DNA from: an uncultured Actinoplanes sp. | GTDB taxonomy: Bacteria > Actinomycetota > Actinomycetes > Mycobacteriales > Micromonosporaceae | NCBI GenBank assembly: GCA_934667465.1 | Contig: CAKUMG010000373.1 | Span: forward strand, 1-6,250 | Length of the DNA stretch: 6,250 nucleotides | Direction: 5' to 3' | Shown here: piece by piece, positions 1 through 5,025 of the stretch | How the letters are laid out: each line of letters begins with the position of its first letter | How positions within the stretch are numbered: position 1 is the first letter of the stretch | Notes under the pieces: generated by a model | Databases searched by the model: none | Told to the model about the DNA's origin: nothing | The model's input: only the letters and a program-made list of their open reading frames with translations | Position numbers and translations under genes: made by a program

Positions 1-193
1 CCACGAAGGCATCCCACTCGTCCGCGGTGAAGATCAGCGCGGGGCCGGTGGGGTTCTTCGAGTCGCGGACCGCGATCGCCTCGTCGACGAACGCCACCTC
101 GACGCAGTTGTCGCAGTTGGGACCGCTACGGGTGCTCTTGAACCACTGCGCTCGGCTCAGATCGACCCGGAAACCCTTGGTTTCGACTTCCAC
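1..193 (-). CDS. DUF397 domain protein (3' end cut by window edge)
   Basis: Reading from a GTG at 193, the frame stays open to the window edge and gives 64 codons. It begins VEVETKGFRVDLSRAQWFKS and continues with the hallmark DUF397 pattern: a W-K-S-T-R-S-G run, a C-D-N-C pair (Cys27, Cys30), V-E-V-A, then V-R-D-S-K-N-P-T-G-P and a late F-T-A-D-E-W-D-A-F. Known members are about 60-70 residues, so only a few residues are probably missing. A GAGGAG ribosome site lies at 199-204, five bases before the GTG. The start falls inside the last codons of the XRE gene (37-bp overlap, different frame), which points to translational coupling. Known family: DUF397 proteins (BldB relatives) are small actinobacterial proteins usually encoded beside a DUF5753 regulator and thought to bind it or modulate its activity. 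The partner role here is inferred from position. Family assignment is firm; biochemical function is not established. Confidence 0.93.
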   Translation of the reverse strand, partial: MEVETKGFRVDLSRAQWFKSTRSGPNCDNCVEVAFVDEAIAVRDSKNPTGPALIFTADEWDAFV

Positions 194-1038
194 AATGGCT
201 CCTCTGCCAGCATTCCGATCTTGTTTCTGGACTCCTCCGGTGTGAGGGCCGTCGACCGGATGGCCTCGAAGATGGAGTTGTACTTGCGCAGCTCGTCGAC
301 CTTCTCCAGAAAAAGCCCGCCGGTTGCGTTCTCCACGAACACCACGTCGGGATCCTCGGCATCCGGGAAGTCGAGGATCGAGAACGTGCCGTCCATGCCG
401 GCGTGCGGTCCCGCCGCGAACGGCAGGATCTGCAGCGTCACGTTCGGCAGCTCAGCCATCTCGGCCAGACGGAGCAATTGCTCGCGCATCACCTCGTCGC
501 CGCCGACGGGTCGGCTCACCACCGCCTCATCGAGCACCACCCACAGTTCGATCGGATCGTCCTGAATCAATAACGCCTGGCGAGCCATCCGGACGCGTAC
601 CCGTTGCTCTATTTCTTGTTCGCTGTCACCCAGTCGGGCGGCACGAATCATCGCAATTGCATACTTGTCGGTCTGAAGAAGCCCGGGAACAACCTGCTGC
701 TCATAGGCGCGGACGGATCTTGCCGCTGCCTCCAGGCCCACATAGGCGCCGGTCAAAACCATGCTGAACGGGTGCCACCACCCCTTTTGCCTGGCTTCTC
801 GGGCAATTTGGACTAACTCATCGGACACCCGGCCATCCACGCCATAAATGTCCAACATGTCCTTGACGTCCCGCGGGGTCGCGCTGGTGTGCCCCGTCTC
901 GATGCGGGACACTTTGGACGGCGAACAGCCCAGGCGGTCGGCCACCACGTCGATCGTGACGCCGGCCGCGTCCCGATATCTGCGCAGCTCGGCTCCGAGT
1001 CTGCGGCGGCGGATGGTGGGGCTGCGGCGGGGGTTCAC
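157..1038 (-). CDS. XRE-family HTH regulator with DUF5753 domain (WhiJ-like)
   Basis: A 293-aa DNA-binding regulator of usual length for the family. Residues about 13-66 form a Cro/C1-type helix-turn-helix, with the recognition part around LGCSPSKVSRIETGHTSATP. Residues about 100-275 match the DUF5753 ligand/partner domain: the Y-E-Q-Q-V-V-P-G-L-L-Q-T motif at 112-123, R-V-R-M-A-R-Q at 148-154, a V-V-L-D-E-A-V block at 167-173 and L-P-F-A-A-G-P-H near 205. The start is GTG at 1038, chosen because a full GGAGGT sits four bases upstream (1043-1048). Two leucines, L75 and L156, are encoded by TTA, the rare codon read by the bldA tRNA in streptomycetes. No TTA was noticed in the other genes here. 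The downstream DUF397 gene overlaps its 3' end, so the two probably form one operon. Known relatives (WhiJ type) control development and antibiotic production. The targets here are unknown, but autoregulation through the TGCAA boxes upstream is plausible. Confidence 0.95.
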   Translation of the reverse strand: MNPRRSPTIRRRRLGAELRRYRDAAGVTIDVVADRLGCSPSKVSRIETGHTSATPRDVKDMLDIYGVDGRVSDELVQIAREARQKGWWHPFSMVLTGAYVGLEAAARSVRAYEQQVVPGLLQTDKYAIAMIRAARLGDSEQEIEQRVRVRMARQALLIQDDPIELWVVLDEAVVSRPVGGDEVMREQLLRLAEMAELPNVTLQILPFAAGPHAGMDGTFSILDFPDAEDPDVVFVENATGGLFLEKVDELRKYNSIFEAIRSTALTPEESRNKIGMLAEEPLWKSKPRVSGSI

Positions 1039-1057
1039 GCTTACCTCCGAGGGCGCG

Positions 1058-1099
1058 GCGGAACCGGGGAGAAGGCCGCCGAACGGCGATCGGTTCCGC
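1058..1099 (-). other. Nested hairpin in the leader of the XRE gene
   Basis: GCGGAACCG (1058-1066) pairs perfectly with CGGTTCCGC (1091-1099). The 24-base loop itself contains a small GCCG/CGGC stem-loop (1075-1087). The structure lies about ten bases before the GGAGGT ribosome site of the XRE gene, within its presumed 5' untranslated leader. It could modulate translation or transcript stability. In DNA this GC-rich such arms can also arise by chance, so only the pairing is claimed. Confidence 0.3.
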
Positions 1100-1175
1100 G
1101 GGGAGTGCGAACGGACGTGATCTTGTCGGACCGGGACTCTCGTCCGGGCCCGTCGCGACAGCTCCAGTCTCCACG

Positions 1176-1191
1176 TTGATCCTTTGATCCT
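1176..1191. repeat. Tandem 8-mer TTGATCCT x2
   Basis: Two perfect copies of TTGATCCT stand head to tail at 1176-1183 and 1184-1191, in the AT-richer upstream region of the XRE gene. If transcription of that gene starts near 1201, the repeat lies at the very beginning of its leader. Function is unknown; a protein-binding site is possible. Confidence 0.35.
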
Positions 1192-1207
1192 TCAAGCGTC
1201 GCTTGTG

Positions 1208-1237
1208 ATCATTCGGTCACGGACGGTTGAACTGCAA
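1208..1237 (-). promoter_or_regulatory. Candidate promoter of the XRE/DUF397 operon
   Basis: On the minus strand a -35-like TTGCAG (complement of 1232-1237) is followed after 18 bases by AATGAT (complement of 1208-1213), placing a start near 1201. The -35 hexamer coincides with one arm of the TGCAA operator cluster, as expected for an autorepressed gene. The -10 match is weak, so the assignment is tentative. Confidence 0.3.
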
Positions 1238-1264
1238 CTTGCATCAATTGCAGGCGTGGTGCAA
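1232..1264. promoter_or_regulatory. TGCAA/TTGCA box cluster, candidate XRE operator
   Basis: Four half-sites occur in 33 bp: TGCAA at 1233-1237, TTGCA at 1239-1243, TTGCA at 1248-1252 and TGCAA at 1260-1264. The first two make a perfect 11-bp palindrome around one central C. CTGCAA (1232-1237) and TTGCAG (1248-1253) form a second, wider inverted pair. The cluster stands upstream of the XRE/DUF5753 gene and overlaps the best -35 candidates on both strands. Binding by that regulator is inferred from position and symmetry. Confidence 0.45.
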
Positions 1265-1380
1265 TGTTTCGGTATGGCGAGCGTCACTGGAGCATTTATC
1301 CGACAGACGCTGCCGGGCCGGGCTCACCGCAAGCGGGCAAGTAGCCTCTGCATGCGGCCGGCTCCCACAATGTCCTAGCT

Positions 1381-1396
1381 GGACTTCGCGAAGTCC
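1381..1396. repeat. Perfect 16-bp palindrome
   Basis: GGACTTCGCGAAGTCC reads identically on both strands. As RNA it would fold into a six-base-pair stem with a CGCG loop. It lies in the non-coding stretch between the XRE promoter region and the 99-aa gene. It could be a dimeric operator or a short terminator; no T-tract follows on the plus strand. Confidence 0.5.
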
Positions 1397-1511
1397 GGGG
1401 CCCTGGCGGGGGCGGGCAGCATCGTTTCGGCACCGTTGTGATGATTGGCATCTTCACGACGTTGCCGATCCCGGCGAGCCGGGCACACTGGTGCATCTGC
1501 GTTCACGATGT

Positions 1512-1529
1512 GGCAAATCGGTGTTTGCC
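1512..1529. repeat. Inverted repeat upstream of the 99-aa gene
   Basis: GGCAAA (1512-1517) and TTTGCC (1524-1529) form perfect arms around a six-base spacer, ending 30 bp before the chosen GTG at 1560. With a one-base bulge the arms extend to GTGGCAAA and TTTGCCCAC. The geometry suits a dimeric repressor site. No convincing promoter hexamers could be placed around it. Confidence 0.35.
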
Positions 1530-1559
1530 CACGACTTGAGTTCCAGGACAGGAGATGAC

Positions 1560-1859
1560 GTGCTTCCTCGGTCCGGCGATGTCATCCATGTGACGAAGGC
1601 GGCGAGCGTCCAGTTCTCGTCGCCGATGCTCTTCCGGGTCATCCGCGTCCACGACTGGCCGACGTACGAGGGTTGGATCTGGCTGGACGGCTACGAGCTC
1701 AACTCCTCCGGAGACGCCGTCGAACGCCGCTCGATCTTCGTGCAGGTGGGCGGTCTGAGGCAGGTGGGCAAGGCGCCTGACCCGCGGGCGCGCAACGGCC
1801 GCCAACCCGGCCTGACCTCGGGTTCCATCACCGCCCGGGCCATGCGCGCCAACCGCTGA
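1560..1859 (+). CDS. Conserved-looking hypothetical protein, 99 aa
   Basis: The frame could be opened further upstream, but residues before 1560 look random (Cys/Arg/His/Ser-rich) and lack a ribosome site. GTG at 1560 has GGAG at 1551-1554 with a five-base spacer and begins just before the organised part, so it is preferred. The protein starts VLPRSGDVIHVTKAASVQFS. A compact, probably beta-rich core follows at about 5-70, with aromatic W-P-T-Y-E-G-W-I-W-L-D-G-Y-E-L around 33-47 and a hydrophobic F-V-Q-V stretch near 60. The last 30 residues are basic and probably disordered. There is no signal peptide or membrane segment, so it is likely cytoplasmic. Similar short proteins are, to my recollection, found as hypotheticals in related actinomycetes, but no function is known to me. 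It converges on the PASTA gene with an 11-bp gap. Confidence 0.75.
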   Translation: MLPRSGDVIHVTKAASVQFSSPMLFRVIRVHDWPTYEGWIWLDGYELNSSGDAVERRSIFVQVGGLRQVGKAPDPRARNGRQPGLTSGSITARAMRANR

Positions 1860-1860
1860 G

Positions 1861-1872
1861 GACCGGCCGGTC
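1861..1872. repeat. 12-bp palindrome between two convergent stop codons
   Basis: GACCGGCCGGTC is a perfect palindrome placed between the stop of the plus-strand 99-aa gene (1857-1859) and the stop of the minus-strand PASTA gene (1871-1873), which it overlaps. It might act as a minimal bidirectional terminator. The RNA stem would be only four base pairs, so this is weak. Confidence 0.25.
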
Positions 1873-2716
1873 AGTTCTGGTCGAGCTCCTGCTCCGGGCC
1901 GTTCGTGGACGGTCCGGTGCTCGGCGCGGGGGGTGTCGTGGCCGCCGCCGACGGCTCGTCGGCCAGGATCAGGTTGATGACTGTGTCGGCCGGGACCTGC
2001 GTGCCCTCGGCCGGGTCGCTGGCGATGACCGTGTCCGGCGGCGCCTCGGTGGTGGCGACGAACCGCAGGCGGTAACTCAGGCCCGTACGGCTCAGCGCGG
2101 CCCGCGCCTCGTTGAGCGACAGGCCCCGCAGGGCCGGGATTGCGACATCGCTCGGGGTGCTGGGCGGCGTGCTCGACGGCGTCGCCGAGGTGGCGGCGGG
2201 TGACGGCGGCTCGCGGGCCGGCCCGGTCGCTGCGGACGGCACAGCGGCGGGCACGGTCACCGCCGGTGCCGGGCTCTCCGGCTCGTTCGAGGAGTTCTGC
2301 ACGATCAAATAGATGCCCCAGCCGAGCAGGCCCAGCAGCACCAGCGCCACGATCGTGACCAGCACCGGCGTCAACCAGCGCGCGCCCGTCCCGTCCGGCG
2401 GCTCCGGCACCCACTCCGTCCCCGCGCCACCGGGACCGGCTGTCCGGACGCCGGCACGGCCCGCCCAGATCGGCTCCTCCTCGGCCCAGGGATCGTTCCC
2501 CGCCGCCGGCCGGTAGACCGTCGTGGCCTCGGTCTCGCGGACCGCCCGGTAGACGGTTGTCTCCGCCGCGGAGTCCTGCGCCAGGAGCGCCGTGTCGTCG
2601 GCGGCCGCCATCGCGCGGGTCTCGTCACCCTTCCGGGGTCGCCCCTTCGAGGGATTCTCGTCCGCGTCCTCGCCCTCGTCGCGGAACGGGAAGAACTCGC
2701 CGGTGTCGTCCGACAT
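1871..2716 (-). CDS. Single-pass membrane protein with one PASTA domain
   Basis: This is a 281-aa protein. Residues 1-113 are an acidic, Pro/Gly-rich cytoplasmic segment with a duplicated T-T-V-Y-R motif (53-57 and 65-69). Residues 114-140 form one transmembrane helix, WLTPVLVTIVALVLLGLLGW onward. Residues 141-189 are a Pro/Ser/Thr-rich linker outside the membrane. Residues 190-253 are one PASTA domain: V-A-I-P-A-L-R-G-L-S-L-N-E-A near the start, and D-T-V-I-A-S-D-P-A-E-G-T-Q-V-P with D-T-V-I-N-L-I-L near the end. PASTA domains are known from PknB-type kinases and penicillin-binding proteins, where several sense or bind peptidoglycan fragments. No kinase or transpeptidase domain is present, so a wall-associated adaptor or sensor is inferred. 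The ATG at 2716 is preceded by GAGAGG with an eight-base spacer. It diverges from the polytopic membrane protein gene. Confidence 0.9.
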   Translation of the reverse strand: MSDDTGEFFPFRDEGEDADENPSKGRPRKGDETRAMAAADDTALLAQDSAAETTVYRAVRETEATTVYRPAAGNDPWAEEEPIWAGRAGVRTAGPGGAGTEWVPEPPDGTGARWLTPVLVTIVALVLLGLLGWGIYLIVQNSSNEPESPAPAVTVPAAVPSAATGPAREPPSPAATSATPSSTPPSTPSDVAIPALRGLSLNEARAALSRTGLSYRLRFVATTEAPPDTVIASDPAEGTQVPADTVINLILADEPSAAATTPPAPSTGPSTNGPEQELDQN

Positions 2717-2747
2717 CGCAGCATCCTCTCCCTGCTCCGGACTCCTC

Positions 2748-2760
2748 TTGAGTCAACTTA
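2748..2760 (-). promoter_or_regulatory. Candidate -10 of the PASTA gene with overlapping TTGAGTCAA
   Basis: On the minus strand TAAGTT (complement of 2755-2760) fits the actinobacterial TANNNT -10 pattern about 40 bases before the ATG at 2716. No good -35 is present. The 9-bp palindrome TTGAGTCAA (2748-2756) overlaps it and could be an operator. This is weak, sequence-only evidence. Confidence 0.25.
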
Positions 2761-2787
2761 ACCAATCCTGTCGCTCCAGCTCATCGA

Positions 2788-2817
2788 TTCGCAGGCATCG
2801 TCGCGGGCCGCTACAGT
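2788..2817 (+). promoter_or_regulatory. Promoter giving a leaderless transcript of the polytopic membrane gene
   Basis: TTCGCA (2788-2793) and TACAGT (2812-2817) are spaced by 18 bases. The ATG at 2825 starts exactly seven bases after the -10, where transcription itself is expected to begin. No Shine-Dalgarno sequence precedes the ATG. This is the arrangement known for leaderless actinobacterial mRNAs. Confidence 0.5.
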
Positions 2818-2824
2818 GCCCCGC

Positions 2825-4333
2825 ATGGCCGCGAAGGGCTGGATGACGCAGGTGGGAGCCGCGGCCGGGGTGGCCGCGGGGGCGGGTGCAGCCCAGCTGG
2901 GGCTCGGTTACGGCCTGGGTGTGGTGGCGTGGCCGGCAGCCGCGACACCGGACGACAGTGTGTGGCTGGGCAGCCTGGGCTGGGCGATGTGGATCGCGGC
3001 GAGCGCCACGGTCTTCGGCGCGGTGATCGCCGCGCGCCTGGGCCCGGCACCGCGCGGGATGTGGCGCTTCGCGCTGGCAGCGTCGGCGGCGGTCGGTGCA
3101 CTGCTGACGGTCGCGCTGGTCGCCCTGCCGGCTCGTGACGCCGTACGGCCGGATCAGCTCGCCCCCGGCTCGATCGCCGCCGGATATGCGGTGGGCGGCG
3201 TGGTGCTCGGTCTCGCGATCGCCTGCTTCGCGGTGGTCTCCCGGCCGGTCGCTGCGAACCTGATCGCCACCGCCGCCTGGCTGTGGGCCCTCGCGATCGC
3301 CGCCGTGATCCTCGACGTGTTCTGGCACCGTCCCTCCGCGACCTACCTCGGGAGCTGGCAGTTCGCCGAGGGTGCCGGCGGGCCGGAGGCCGGGACCGTG
3401 GCCATCGGCACCATCTTCTGGCCGAGCGCGGTGCTGACCCTCGCCGCGGCCTTCCTCATCGGCCTGCTCGCCGCGACCCCGGCGGCCATGCGCGGCCACC
3501 TCGCCATCGGGGCGGCCTCCTCCGGCGCGGTCGGACCGCTCCTGGTCGCCGCCGCGTTCCTGGCGCTGGCGCCGCAGCTCCCGGGCGCCCTCGGCTCGCT
3601 GCAGTCGGCCTACCTGATCGCTCCGTACGCCGTCCTCGCCGGCCTGGCCGGATCGTCCACGGCCGTGGGCGTCGCCCGCCGGTCCGCCGCCCGCCGCGAC
3701 ACCCCGCCCGATCATTCCTCCACCGCGGGCGACGCCGAGCTGGCGGCGGTGGCCTCGCGCAAGCCACGCAGCATGCGGAAGGCGACCGCTACCCGGGGCT
3801 CGACGGTCGCTCCCCCGCCGAGCGACCCGCCCGTGGCGCTGATCAACCCCCCGTCCGCAGAGGTGCCCCGCCCCCGCGACAGCCCGGCGACCCCCGAGCC
3901 TTCCGCACCGCTCCCGAAACCTCCGGCAGCCCCTGCCACCGCGACCCCGGCAGTCCCGGCCACCGCGACCCCGGCGGCCCCGGAAGATCCGGCGGCCCCG
4001 GCAACCGGGACTCCGACTGCCCCGGAAGATCCGGCGGCCCCCGCAGCGATCGCGGCCCGCAAGGCGGTGCCCGCCAAGGCGACCCCGGCAGCCAAGGCCG
4101 TCTCGGCGAAGGTCCCGCAGGCAAAGGCGCCGGCCCCGCAGGTAAAGGCGCCGGCCCCGCAGACGAAGGCGCCGGTCCCGCAGAAGAAGGCGTCGGCCAA
4201 GCGCCCCTCACCCCGGAGCGCGACCGCGAAGGCCGCACCCGCAACGACCGAGCCCGCGACAACCGAGCCCGGAACGACCACGAAGGCCGCACCCCCGCCG
4301 ACCGAGCCGGGCACCGCCGCGGACGACGCCTGA
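2825..4333 (+). CDS. Polytopic membrane protein with long Pro/Ala/Lys-rich tail
   Basis: I do not recognise this 502-aa protein. Hydrophobicity suggests eight membrane helices at about 9-36, 48-71, 80-102, 117-138, 143-165, 192-216, 223-250 and 258-284. They are followed by a basic A-R-R-S-A-A-R-R stretch (284-291), which argues for a cytoplasmic C-terminus. Residues 292-502 are low complexity. They include Pro/Ala/Thr repeats (around 365-408), a Lys/Ala/Pro region like histone H1 tails with K-A-P-A-P-Q repeated three times (434-454), and a Thr-Glu-Pro end. The strong codon bias of the whole frame supports a real gene. ATG 2825 is chosen over the GTG at 2816 because that GTG lies inside the apparent -10 box and lacks a ribosome site, while the ATG fits leaderless initiation. 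A transport or envelope role is possible, but no catalytic or transporter motif is visible. The gene ends just before a strong hairpin terminator. Confidence 0.85.
   Translation: MAAKGWMTQVGAAAGVAAGAGAAQLGLGYGLGVVAWPAAATPDDSVWLGSLGWAMWIAASATVFGAVIAARLGPAPRGMWRFALAASAAVGALLTVALVALPARDAVRPDQLAPGSIAAGYAVGGVVLGLAIACFAVVSRPVAANLIATAAWLWALAIAAVILDVFWHRPSATYLGSWQFAEGAGGPEAGTVAIGTIFWPSAVLTLAAAFLIGLLAATPAAMRGHLAIGAASSGAVGPLLVAAAFLALAPQLPGALGSLQSAYLIAPYAVLAGLAGSSTAVGVARRSAARRDTPPDHSSTAGDAELAAVASRKPRSMRKATATRGSTVAPPPSDPPVALINPPSAEVPRPRDSPATPEPSAPLPKPPAAPATATPAVPATATPAAPEDPAAPATGTPTAPEDPAAPAAIAARKAVPAKATPAAKAVSAKVPQAKAPAPQVKAPAPQTKAPVPQKKASAKRPSPRSATAKAAPATTEPATTEPGTTTKAAPPPTEPGTAADDA
3977..4041 (+). repeat. 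Direct repeat (23 bp, 42-bp period) inside the tail coding region
   Basis: The 23-bp segments at 3977-3999 and 4019-4041 are identical and in frame, 42 bp (14 codons) apart. Each encodes A-P-E-D-P-A-A-P. This looks like a recent in-frame duplication within the low-complexity tail. Confidence 0.8.
4124..4186 (+). repeat. Three 21-bp repeats encoding KAPxPQx
   Basis: Three successive 7-codon units encode KAPAPQV, KAPAPQT and KAPVPQK (residues 434-454 of the membrane protein). The nucleotide units are nearly identical, differing mainly at the last codon, so slippage or unequal recombination could change the copy number. Confidence 0.8.
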
Positions 4334-4339
4334 CCCACG

Positions 4340-4381
4340 ACGAAACGCGCGCCGTCCCGGATGGGTCGGCGCGCGTTTCGT
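4340..4381. terminator. Bidirectional hairpin terminator, 15-bp stem
   Basis: ACGAAACGCGCGCCG (4340-4354) pairs perfectly with CGGCGCGCGTTTCGT (4367-4381) around a 12-base loop. It starts seven bases after the stop of the membrane protein gene and lies about 40 bases beyond the stop of the convergent yceI gene, so it can serve both. No long U-tract follows, as is common in actinobacteria. Confidence 0.85.
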
Positions 4382-4421
4382 ACGGTCCCTGGCTCGAAGC
4401 CCGGGGAGATCCCGACGGCGA

Positions 4422-5003
4422 TCAGGCCTGGCGGATGGCTTCGCCCTCGATCTCGATCTTGATCTTCTTGCCGATCATGACGCCGCCGGTCTCGAGCGCG
4501 ACGTTCCAGCTCAGACCCCAGTCCTCGCGGTCGATCTCGGTGGTGGCGCTGAAGCCGAAGACCTGCTGGCCGTAGGGGCTCACGGTCGCGCCCTCGAACT
4601 CGACGAGCAGCTCGACCGGCTTGGTGACGTCCTTGATGGTCAGCTCGCCGTCGAGAACGAACTCGGCGCCCGCGTGCGACTTGACGCCGGTGCTGCGGAA
4701 CGTCATGACGGGGTACTTCTCGGCCTCGAAGAAGTCGCCGGTGCGCAGGTGGTTGTCGCGGTCGACCTGGCCGGTCTCGACGCTGGCGGTCTTGATCTCG
4801 GCGACGACTGCGGACTGCAGCGGGTCCTCGGCGACGGTGATGGTCGCGCTCGCCTCGGCGAACTGCCCGCGGACCTTGCTGACCATGAGGTGTCGCGCCA
4901 CGAAACCGACGCGCTTGTGGGCGGCGTCCAGCTCGTACGTGCCGGCGGCGGGGATCTGAAGGCCCTCGAACTCGCGGATCCCGGTAGCGGTGGTGTCGGT
5001 CAT
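4422..5003 (-). CDS. YceI-family polyisoprenoid-binding-like protein
   Basis: A 193-aa protein, normal length for a YceI domain without a secretion signal. Family features in order: A-G-T-Y-E-L-D-A-A-H-K-R-V-G-F at 20-34, the R-H-L-M-V-S-K-V-R-G-Q-F block at 37-48, D-R-D-N-H-L at 81-86, F-F-E-A-E-K-Y-P-V-M-T-F at 91-102, L-T-I-K-D-V-T-K-P-V at 121-130, and D-R-E-D-W-G-L-S-W-N at 158-167. Known structures show a lipocalin-like beta barrel; one bacterial member binds a polyisoprenoid. Lacking a signal peptide, this copy is probably cytoplasmic. ATG 5003 is chosen because GAGAGGAA lies seven bases upstream; a longer version from TTG 5030 would start within the control region and has no ribosome site. 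It is divergent from marR and likely controlled by it. The physiological ligand is unknown. Confidence 0.94.
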   Translation of the reverse strand: MTDTTATGIREFEGLQIPAAGTYELDAAHKRVGFVARHLMVSKVRGQFAEASATITVAEDPLQSAVVAEIKTASVETGQVDRDNHLRTGDFFEAEKYPVMTFRSTGVKSHAGAEFVLDGELTIKDVTKPVELLVEFEGATVSPYGQQVFGFSATTEIDREDWGLSWNVALETGGVMIGKKIKIEIEGEAIRQA

Positions 5004-5025
5004 GACGATTCCTCTCACGATGTCA

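Noticed and set aside
818..1174. Upstream minus-strand ORF from a GTG at 1174 with an AGGA nearby, overlapping the XRE gene
   Set aside because: Most of it is the Arg/Pro-rich shadow of the XRE frame, and the leader part has no recognisable protein character.
1227..1559. N-terminal extension of the 99-aa protein
   Set aside because: The extra 111 residues are compositionally random and Cys/His/Arg-rich, the stretch contains operator-like palindromes, and no ribosome site is found. GTG 1560 has a good one.
1503..2414. Minus-strand open frame covering both the PASTA gene and the 99-aa gene
   Set aside because: It is out of phase with the PASTA gene, Arg/Ala/Gly/His-rich, and antisense to the 99-aa protein.
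2753..3715. Long minus-strand open frame opposite the membrane protein gene
   Set aside because: Its translation is an Arg/Gly/Asp/His-rich low-complexity product typical of the antisense frame of GC-rich coding DNA. The plus strand encodes clear membrane helices.
3712..4338. Minus-strand Ala/Gly/Val-rich open frame opposite the repetitive tail
   Set aside because: It mirrors the Pro/Ala/Lys repeats of the plus strand and has no ribosome site or domain; it also overlaps the terminator side.
3283..4575. Long plus-strand open frame in another phase, running past the membrane protein gene and into yceI
   Set aside because: It is Arg/Pro/Gly-rich without any domain, crosses the strong terminator and is antisense to yceI. 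It is a frame shadow.
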